Source of the DNA: Dissophora ornata
Lineage: Eukaryota; Mortierellomycota; Mortierellomycetes; Mortierellales; Mortierellaceae
Length of the DNA: 64,000 bases
Direction: 5' to 3'
Assembly (NCBI GenBank): GCA_025201705.1
Contig: MU616653.1
Coordinates: 1 to 64,000, forward strand
The notes beneath the pieces were generated by a model. It was not told the origin of the DNA. It did no database searches and saw nothing but the letters and a program-made list of their open reading frames with translations. Below, one piece after another: positions 55,064 through 64,000 of this stretch. Position numbers and translations under genes: made by a program. Within the stretch, counting starts at the first letter, position 1. Every line of letters starts with the position of its first letter.

Positions 55064-57858
55064 TATTGTTGAATGCGGATCGTTGTAATTGTATACGTAT
55101 AAATATTCCAAAGAGCGGTTTAGTGCACAGCACCATTGACCAACTCCATTCTTGGAGCCAAAGGACGATTTATCCATCAAGATGCGTCTATGTAGTTAGT
55201 TGCTTTTCTTGATACATCTGGGATGCAGTTGTTCTCCTGCATGGATGCCCCCCCCCCCTCCTTCTCCTTTTCCCTTTTCCCTTTTCCCTTTTTGATTTGT
55301 GTTCAAAATAACCTCCCGCTTGTGCCAAAACATGCGCTCTGTGACCGAGCATGAAAAGCGCGGACCCTGAAAAGGCTTTCCCCATTGAGGACATGTCCAC
55401 GGACACATTTTTCTGTGAGATGTGGGAACAAAACGTGGGTGTGAAAAGGGACGGTGAGGAAGAGAAATACCGTGCATATTGATCATACTTCGTTGAAATC
55501 GTTCTTCGGGTCCTCATCCTTGCTCGAAAGGCAGCTCTGCGTCATTGTAGCCAGGCTGCAATAGTGCATTTGTCAAATGTATTTTTGTAACTTGGTCCAT
55601 GCTTCTCGTGGTGGCCCTGCCCAAACCAAACCGCACACCAAAAAACACAAAGGCAGGGTGAGGCGTAATACATGCTTTATATTTCAGGCAGCAACGGTCA
55701 ATTGAACCCCACATGCCCCCTCGCCCTCGCTCTCTCGTTTTTACTCCCTCTCTTCCTCTCTCTCACTCCCCCTCTCATTCAAAGTCTCTCTTGCCTCCTC
55801 TTTCTTGTCCTCCTCTCCTTGCTTGACTTCTCCTCCACCTCCTCTACCTTTGCACAGCAGATTAATGAGCATTGTGCACACCTGCTCTCAACACTTTTGC
55901 CTTACCACGTTTACTTCCTTTCCGTCTCACAGAACGAAGCAAACCCAACACCACCCCTCCTTGCATCCCTTTTGAGAGCCATTGGACCTCAGGCACAGCA
56001 TAGGGAAACGCCGCAGGTACGGGTCAGGAGCAGACAATAATACCCATTATGGCTTTCTATCTCTGTGCACTCTCGACCACACGGATGAGACCACCGAAAT
56101 ACGTTTTCCGGAAGATCAAAGCAGATCAAAGAAGAGCTTGATGCGACGTCCCCACACTTCCCCTGTTCCCGCCAAATGCCTATTTTTTTTCTCAGTTCCG
56201 TCATCAATAACGGCTCCTTTCACATGCGCGCTATCAACAACGGTGATCACCACACGAGACGAGGGATTAATAGAATGTCTATCTCCAAGCGCAATATCCT
56301 GTCTATCCATTGCTGTTATAGCTCTTTACCCTTTGAGTTTTGTTCCTATCCGTCAATATCGCTCTCATGGCCAGCCTCTTCGTGGCATTTTACCACAGTC
56401 GGATGGTTTACATTTGTTTCGCGCGCCCTTTTTTTTTGAGTGGCTCTGTTCATCTCTTCAGTCACTATTCTTTCAGTGTGCGCTCTAAACCTGGGCTTGA
56501 CAAGACTGAGGCTGCAAAGACGATGGAGTGAGGACGTCACATCGGTCGGTGTGAGATCGAGGGCGGTGGGTGCTTGGGCAGTGTAACTTTTGTTTTTTCG
56601 GTAGTTTTTGACACCGCTGACAGACAAACACTTCCCGTGGAGCGATCATGTCATCCACATGGGAGATGGAAAATTTGAAATTTCCGTGCCTTATGACGCT
56701 GCCATGCCCCGTGGCAGCAAAGGACAGATAGTAATGAGAGGGAGGGTGTCGGATCTTCATGAGGCTGAATGATATAGCAAGCTATCGCGAAGCTTCCTGT
56801 CTCTATTTTCCACCTATGCTCTCCGAATGGTAATGCCTCCCTTTTTCGAACACCATGCGTTCAGCGCACATGCACACGAAGGAGCACCACCCGTCCACAC
56901 CCCCCACATTTTACTACAGTGCCCCTGTGTTTGATGATAACCCGTGCGATCTGACACTTGAAAGGAGTGTGGGTGTGCACATGCCGAGGAGTTCAACATG
57001 CCCGCTTCCGAGGATGCTGAGCAACCTTGTTCGATCCATCGGAGATAACGATCAATAAGCAGACATTCTCAATATTTCCTAGCAGGAGGGGTGTCGTTCC
57101 ATTCGTGCTGGAGAGTCACCAATGACTCCATCGAGAAGGGCGAGAGAGCGACAGAGGCTGAACGCTCGTGACAATTTGTACATCCATTTAAAGGCAAAGG
57201 CACGGAAGGGGCTCTGACGGAATTGACGAGTGCAGGCGCTCACTTTTATTACGGTTCACCACAGATTGAACTTTTCGAGACGCAATGCAGCGGGAAAGGG
57301 TGTTATGGAGAAGGAGGGGAAAGGGTGTGTTCGGAGAAGGAGGAGCAAGGGGGGACAAGTCGGAAAATATGCCCATTCAGCCGCACTAGGTAGCATCGGC
57401 TCCCGGACAATCTGTTTCCCTTTTCTTCCTGCTCCCGGTTGACTTTTTTGCCTTTGTCAGTGTATCCCTCCTTTGGTCCCCTATTTGCTCCTTTTCCTTG
57501 AATTGTCGTGACTTCATAGATGTAAGCCTCAGTTTTGTCACCTCCGAACTACCACCACACCATTCTACCTCTAGTCCATGCGAAAAGCCAGCGAAGGCTG
57601 TGGACTTCGGTTGTGGTTAATTGCGCGCTCCGATGTGCCCGGATTGTGCCCTTGCTGATTGAAATCACAATTTCCCACGGGGCCACACCTCTTAGTAACC
57701 GGTCCCACTGTCTTTATTCTTGTTCCTAGTTCTAGGAGGCTGTAACGATCCAACAATCGACAGGCCTCGGCACACCACCTTGTACAACAAAAAGATTAAA
57801 GGGCGAATAACGGCAGTCGCATCAGCATAATCAACATTATATCCAGGCGCACCAAACA
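55064..57858. other. intergenic; possible distal leader of the PH-domain gene
   Basis: 2.8 kb with no supported gene. A C run (about 55245-55258) precedes TTTTCCC repeats. At 55700-55870 the plus strand is strongly C/T-rich, like a promoter or leader, and a donor-like GCAG/GTACGG lies near 56013, so an untranslated first exon of the downstream gene could start here. Short frames on both strands lack domains. Confidence 0.4.
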
Positions 57859-60800
57859 ATGTCATCTGGGTGTGTAGTTCAAGGGCCGCGACAATGTCCC
57901 GGCCTATGCCAAGAGGATCATCGCCAGTCGAATGGGCACCAGGAATGTGTTCCTGCTCAAACTGACTCTGAGGGTGAATTTGTAGACTCGGAGAGGAGTA
58001 GGGAATCTCAAGCACCATACTATCCAGAAGTCAGTGAGCAGGACACTTACAGTCCATCAATAGAGAATTCCGCTCACCAGCAACAGAAACCAGACAGAGA
58101 GCAGGATCAACATAGCTCTCTGCACTCCTCAGACCTGGAATCATACTCCGTATCTTGCTCGGGATCCCTTGATGACGCACAGTCTCCTTGCTTTTTGCCA
58201 TATAATGGCATCACTTCCTCGTCTTCCGCCTTTCCTTCTTCCAGAGAAAAGCCTGACGAGCCAGCGCCGTGTTCGTCTGATCCGACAAGCTATCCTTTCT
58301 CGGGTTCTTTTTTGACTTGTTCTGTCCATCATCATAATAAGACATTCAACAGCACAAAGCCAGTCATTTCTCATTGCGCCAACTCTTTGTCATCTTCATC
58401 TTCCGTTTGTTCCTCTCCTTCATGTCCTCTATCCAGGTCTAGTTCCGCCTCGCGACTGCCTGTTTTAGTTTTGTTGCCAGGACCATCTTCTCCTTTTTTT
58501 GATTCTGCGCCTTGCTCCCCGATTTCCTTATCTCCTAAACCTCCTACTGTTCCTTTGCCGTCCTTGTCACTATCACCGCCCTTGTATCCAGCCAACCATC
58601 CAGTTAGGGCAGAGGTTGCAAGCCATTGTACAGTAAACGCAGGTAAGGACGACGTCAATGAACATGCAACAATAAGATGTCGGCTGGCCACCATTATCAA
58701 TGATCCAGACTCTCTATACTGCTTGGCTCTTATTATTTCTACATCGCGAGGGGTCAGGATGATAATATGCATGTACACAAAAAAAAAAAAAGGCACGATC
58801 CCCCTCGGGCTCGCTTTATGGCCAGTACAGCCCCGTACATGAAAGAAAGCCATATGTTTATTCCATCACAATAATTATTTCAGGAGGTGTTTTTATCCTT
58901 CTTTCTGTGGATTGGGATTTATTGGAAAATGGCGGCATTTCCGTCATGAGGACACACGTAGTGACAAAGTCTTCTCATCATCAGCACTATCTCTCGCGCG
59001 TTCTTGAGATCTTACTCCGTGCATGCAAGCATGGGTTCGATTTACCTCCAGTTGGGTCTGATGGATGAAAAAATATAATTTTGTACCCCACCCATAGCCC
59101 TTGTGCATCAGGGTTAATTGATCCTGGAAGGATAGCATAAACAAAAACAAGGGGGTTACGATAGTTTTCATCACCTGAAAATATTAGCGGCCACCCTTAC
59201 TTTCTTTTTGGCTCAATGGGCAAGAGAGAGGAGGGAGGAGCCGTGTCTGTTTGTCTGGATCCATCCTTGCGAGGGGTCGAAGGATACCTCGTCACGCTCG
59301 AACCCAATTGCTTCGTTCCTGTTCATTCTTCTTGACGCTCTTGTCTTTTTCTTTGTTTCTTCAAGCCATAGACTTTGGTACACTTGCCAGCACTCCATCT
59401 GTACCATCAATCACATCCGACTCCACACCCTACCTGCATACCCCTGCCAGCAGTGATCTTGATTCAGGTATGCTTCTCCGTCTCACTCCAGAATCTTTAT
59501 TAATCCCCAAATCGCTTACCTAAAATGCAGTCCAACACCATCCGACCCCATACTTTCCGTAACAAAACTCCAACTATTATATTATCTCGTCCACAGCCTC
59601 CTCTTCTTTGTTTTCAATTGCGCCGTGTCCAAGCCGCCCAATACTACCAGTTAGCCCCCTTCCTTCTGCGTCTGAATACCATTGTTCTGGGTTCGCGGAA
59701 CCAATTACATATCCAGCCTCGGGGGCCCAGAGTTTTGGTAAGGAACATGCCTCCATATCTAGAGCGCTCATGGATAACGCATGTGCATGTACGCGCGAAA
59801 CTGAATACGTCGGATGTTTATGAACGCCGGAATGTTGGGTCTGTCCTACTATCCCCTTGATAAACCATCTCTTGCTATGTTGTATCTGTAAATCTCTGTC
59901 TAGACCATTCAATCTTTGTCCCTAGTTCCTTTTTCTCCCTTGCACCGTCCCCACCCCGCCTCCTGTTCCATACTGCCATCCTTTGTTTGCTGATCACCAA
60001 CTGACATACCTTCGTAGCTCCCACTGTAACTTTGTTCCTTTTCGTCCGTGTGGGCGCACCGACATCAATGAGTCTCACTCTTATAAATCTCTCCTTGCCT
60101 AACACACCATTGTCTCTCTTTTTTGTACTCACTGCTGCCTCCTTGCTCATCCCTGTGCCAAAAAAAAACAGAAACACCGCAGCCAACTTGCAATCGATCT
60201 CTTCAGGGTTCTCTCTCTGCGACTGTACTACCACCCCTTGTCTCGCTGTCCAATCCTCTCGAAACATCAGTAACTATCACAACAACCGAAATTCCCCCCT
60301 CTGATTCCTGTCCAGAGAAAGCGTACTATATTCGCCGCCAACTTCAGCTACAGCGTCATCGGCAGCGTTCCCAAAACACACCGCCCTCTATCTCTGGAAC
60401 GAAAATCCAGCCGCTTCTGTTAGATTTCCTGCCAGAAGAGGAAGCATCAGAAGAACAGCAGTCTTCTGTCACGTCAGAACTTCGGGCTCAGGTACAGGGC
60501 TCGCTCGATTATCTAGAACACCTTGAGACCAACTTTCTGTCGGACCAGGAGATCAAGGCTCTCAGGAAACACAGGAGGTCACAGAGTTGGATTGCGGTCA
60601 AGAACTTTGTGGGTCGGAAAATCCTTGGATTGAGCGGCAAGGTCGAAAGCAACATTAACGAGACGGTCTCCTTGTACAGGCATATCCGTCCTGAACATCC
60701 AAACCACAGCGCACCGGCAATCAATCGACTGTTGCTGTTGTCAACGTCAACGTCGCCGTCTCCCTCACTCCCTGTTTTACGTTCAGCCCCGATTATCCTT

Positions 60801-63800
60801 TCCCGCTCGGCTTCGCCAGGTCCCTCTTATCAGGTAATTTTTGAAGGATGACATGTGTCATCACCCTGCTGTTTTGACATATTTGGACATTGGGTCGCGC
60901 AGCAAGGGTGTGTCAAGCTGACGGAGGTCGCAGGTCAATGGTCGGCGAAAGAGGATATACCTCGGGTGAACGCGAAACACGGCCAAGGGCCAGAGCGAGA
61001 CATTCCTCCTAGAGGGAATAGAGGGAAGGGCGTTCACTCTCAGCCAATCAGACGCCGCGGGGAATTGTCTCAGTTGCAAGGACCCCTCTGTGTGTCCGTG
61101 TGCGCGTAGCACGCACAAATACAGGAACTCTAAATCAAAATTGCTTACAACATTGATTGCTGCTGTAATGCATTGTTCTGACCTCATACACAAAACATTG
61201 TTTATATGCCCTTGATCTTGAACACTAAATAGCCCTGTGCTCAGACAAACGCTCGCTCAAGCGTCTCTCGGAGAGAAATCTGTGTCCACCGCCAGGACAC
61301 ATGCGCGTCAGTGCGAGACAGAGACCGGTCTGAATCATCCCTCCCCCTGGCCAATATAAGAACTCGCATTCCCCCAACCCCGAGGGCTGCATCCATTTCT
61401 GCCTCCTCTTCTCCTTCGACTCCTACTATTCGCATCCATAAACCACTTGCTGACAGACCTCGTTCACTGCACGCAGGGTTTATCACCTCTTCTTCATCGT
61501 CTTTCGCCTCCTCCTCTTCTTCTTCTTCCTCTCTCTCCCCTCCCAGACTGCCCTCTCATCCCCACTCGAGCTCGTCTATCGCATCCAACACTTCCTCCAT
61601 ATATTCTACCTCTGCTTCCTCGTCCAGCATACATTTAATGACCCACACACCCTTGTCCACTTCAATGTCCAACTACGCCTCAGCATCACATAGCTCACTC
61701 GCATCCAATTCCTCAACATCCAGCTCTTCCTATTCCAATGCAATGATGCCCAGAGGCTCGTTTCGAAAATCAGGTAGCGGTCAGCATCCTCTTGCCATCG
61801 TCTCAACGTTTGAATCTGATCACGAGTCAACAACAACGACAGAGGCTTCTGAGCCAGATGTTATCAGCTGTGAAAGGAACACAGAGCACTCAAGTAGTCA
61901 ACGAGAGCAAACACACACAACCGCCTCCCAGGACACTAAATGCAGCCCAGAGACGTGCTTGCCAACGATATCAACGCAGGCTACATATGCTGCTGCAGGT
62001 GGTGCGAGTGAAGGCACTGTTGTCACAGAATCACACCCAAAGAATTTGACTTCAAATTCGACTTCAATGGAGGCAGAATCCTGTGCCCTGTCATCAGACA
62101 GCGGCCAACGAGATTTGAGCGTGCTGAAGAGTGCTATACGGTCAGGATCGCCTCACTTGTACATGCTACAGACCAAGTCAGGAATGGATGTTAATACTGA
62201 TAGCATACAAAACGTGCATGGCGCAACACACGGGGGGGCACACCATGATCAAGACTCTACAATAGAGTTCGACTGGACAAGCCTAATTATTACATCAGGT
62301 GTTGACCAACCTCTTTCACCTCTAGCAACATCGCATCCATCGATGGTTCCTTTAGTGTTCCCCGAGCGCTCTGAAAACAATGACAACACACAAGAAGACG
62401 CCGCAAGATCCCAGGAGTCATCTCCGAATATTCCCTCACCGACTACTGCAGTAGCACCACCATCCCCGGGGCGTGAGTTTGAGAAGTGGGCACCTCCATC
62501 TCCTTCTCAGCGAGCTGCACGGGAGCGCGAGCGCCAGCAGCAATCAACACTTCGGCAGCCACATTCACGGATCCCAATCCCAAGGCTCTTGAAGCAGCGT
62601 TCTTTCAATTTCTCATTCTCCACTTCCAGTGCAGGCTCTTCACCTCGTAATAGCTTCGAGAATCTCTCAGCGACAGGTCGTTCGTCCACTGATGAATCTT
62701 CAAGATCTACAGAGTCTGGCTCGGAAGCTCAACCAACGCGCACCACTGACTCTGGCGATGCTCTTCGACCAGTGGGTCCACCAGATCCGATTCCTCCGCA
62801 TTACCAGCATCTCCAGAACCGACAGAGCCGTAGATCAAGCTCCTCCCGAAGACGTTCGCAGGCAGGGGAATTGGATAGAGTCTCCACCGGCTGGATTGTC
62901 ACTGAGGGGGCAACTTCTTCTGCTCAGCCTACTCCCAGGACATCAGTCAGCGACGACCAGTCGCCAAGCGAGAGCCAAATCCCACATCGCCAGATCTCGT
63001 ATGGTGCACAGTCCAACGGTTCATCTAGATGGAGTCGCCTGTTGACCTCTATCTTCCCAGCTGGTTCCGGCAGCGAGAGCGGTGATCATGAGAACCCCAA
63101 CCGAAACTCGGACGGAAGCGTGACCGATCTCTTCTTGCAACAACAGCGTCTGTTGTTGGCGAGTTCAAACCAAAATCAGCAGGCAGCTAACCCGCTCTAC
63201 CAGCAACAGCTGTTCTTCTACGCAGATGAAGTCTTTGACGGACTCAATGGCAGGGCGGATTCTGATAACAGCTTCTCGCATGATGAGGACTTTAACAGAA
63301 GCCGCTACTCCTCTGACGGTAGTAGTGATCGCGAGGATGCTCCCTCGTTCTTCCAAGGCGCGCTTGCGGCCGATGCCAATCTTCAAGGCGAGCTAGCTCA
63401 AGAGGACCGACGCGACAGTATCGAATTCATGAACTCGAATGGGCCGATGTTTGCAAGGCCTGATATGCCCTCTCAGTTGTCGGGCGACGGCTTCGTGGTG
63501 CCCAGGTCACTCTCTGCTGACGGGAGGATTCCAGTCTCATGTCTTGCACTGTCCGCGCCTCCTTCTTACTGGGAGGCTGCTGTCAAGTACCAGGGCTGGC
63601 CCAAGATTGATACTAGACCTGAGCAAGGTCAAGAAAACCTGCCTCAGTACACGTGCTCAGTTTTCCGTGAAGGTTGCGTGAATCGTAAGACAGAGCTTGT
63701 GGGTAACTGGAGACCGTACCGTCGTCCATGGAAGTAAGTGATTCTCCTTCAATATGTTCTTAATTATTATTTAGAATCATGTAGCATGATTTAACCACCA

Positions 63801-64000
63801 AAGCCTCTTCATTACTTCTCATCTCTTGCAGGAGAACGTTTGCTCACCTGCGTGGAACTGCACTGCGTATGTATGCTGTCGACGAGCAAGACGTTCCCCG
63901 TCTCCACGTCCGCAACATCAGTCTCCAGCTCGCACGATGTGAGTTGGCCAACGACTACAAGCAGCGCCCTAATGTCATCCGCATCCACGCGTGCGACAGG
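57859..64000 (+). CDS. Ser/Thr/Pro-rich PH-domain protein, 3' end beyond window
   Basis: Model: exons 57859..58642, 59366..59467, 60172..60833, 61296..63733 and 63832 onward; at least 1385 residues. All junctions keep phase (G/CC, G/AA, CAG/GAC, AA/G), which supports joining otherwise separate frames. Most of the protein is low-complexity Ser/Thr/Pro, probably disordered. A helical block in exon 3 (LDYLEHLETNFLSDQEIKAL, IAVKNFVGRKILGLSGKV) looks ordered. The end of exon 4 and exon 5 encode a PH domain: LPQYTCSVFREGCVNRKTEL, RRPWKRTFAHLRGTALRMY, RLHVRNISLQLARCELANDY. Such fungal PH proteins are likely membrane or cortex adaptors. The first two exons are the least certain; the gene could start later. 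Function unknown. Confidence 0.6.
58643..59365 (+). other. intron 1 of the PH-domain gene
   Basis: 723 bases, donor GTAAGG and acceptor CTTCAAG. Contains an A run near 58782 and no recognisable domain. Confidence 0.45.
59468..60171 (+). other. intron 2 of the PH-domain gene
   Basis: 704 bases, donor GTATGC and acceptor AACAG. C/T-rich near its end. No supported coding sequence inside. Confidence 0.45.
60834..61295 (+). other. intron 3 of the PH-domain gene
   Basis: 462 bases, donor GTAATT and acceptor CGCCAG. The acceptor was chosen because it is the AG in the right phase with an open frame into exon 4. Confidence 0.45.

Noticed and set aside
58371..58853. 160-residue minus-strand frame in the last gene
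   Set aside because: Acidic low complexity opposite a Ser-rich exon; no domain and no splice context.

Overview
The window looks like a gene-rich piece of an early-diverging fungal genome, probably Mortierellomycotina/Mucoromycota. The basis is dense spliceosomal introns (mostly 60-400 bp, GT-AG, with two GC-AG cases), short intergenic gaps, pyrimidine-rich tracts before start codons, T/A homopolymers, and fungal versions of conserved eukaryotic genes. The lineage call is inference; no rRNA is present to confirm it. No tRNA, rRNA or CRISPR array was found. Exon joins were worked out by hand from splice motifs, reading phase and family conservation.

Layout. 0-5 kb: an intronless small secreted protein gene (minus strand), then non-coding DNA with a decayed retroelement gag/protease relic. 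5-14 kb: a divergent SWC5 (chromatin remodelling) / LYR-motif mitochondrial protein pair, an OAC1/SLC25A34-35-like mitochondrial carrier (minus), and a short/branched-chain acyl-CoA dehydrogenase (plus). 14-16 kb: a repeat island with a roughly 0.7 kb inverted-repeat DNA element inside an array of hairpin-forming 51-53 bp units, followed by a Tc1/mariner-like transposase relic. 16-22 kb: mitochondrial Hsp78 (ClpB) and a PH-domain protein resembling Meu6 (both minus). 22-26.4 kb: a gene-poor stretch with an exon-like direct duplication. 26.4-31.4 kb: a full-length ABCC/MRP (YOR1-type) transporter. 31.4-33.5 kb: a second retroelement relic.

33.5-55 kb is tightly packed: a DUF4112 protein, Spartan protease (SPRTN), ribosomal protein uL22, MAD1, mitoribosomal mS34, GLO3-type ArfGAP, a 1070-residue leucine-rich-repeat protein with uncharacterised N-terminal domains, ZNF830-like protein, and SMC6. 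The last 6 kb carry a Ser/Thr/Pro-rich PH-domain gene that runs off the right edge.

Themes. Mitochondrial functions are frequent (LYR protein, carrier, ACADSB, Hsp78, mS34). Four genome-maintenance or mitotic genes (SPRTN, MAD1, ZNF830, SMC6) fall within about 20 kb. Several genes are divergent pairs with gaps of about 190-250 bp (SWC5/LYR, MAD1/mS34, ZNF830/SMC6), so shared promoters are likely. The least understood item is the LRR protein at 45.9-49.2 kb; the most unusual non-coding structure is the repeat island at 14.4-15.9 kb.
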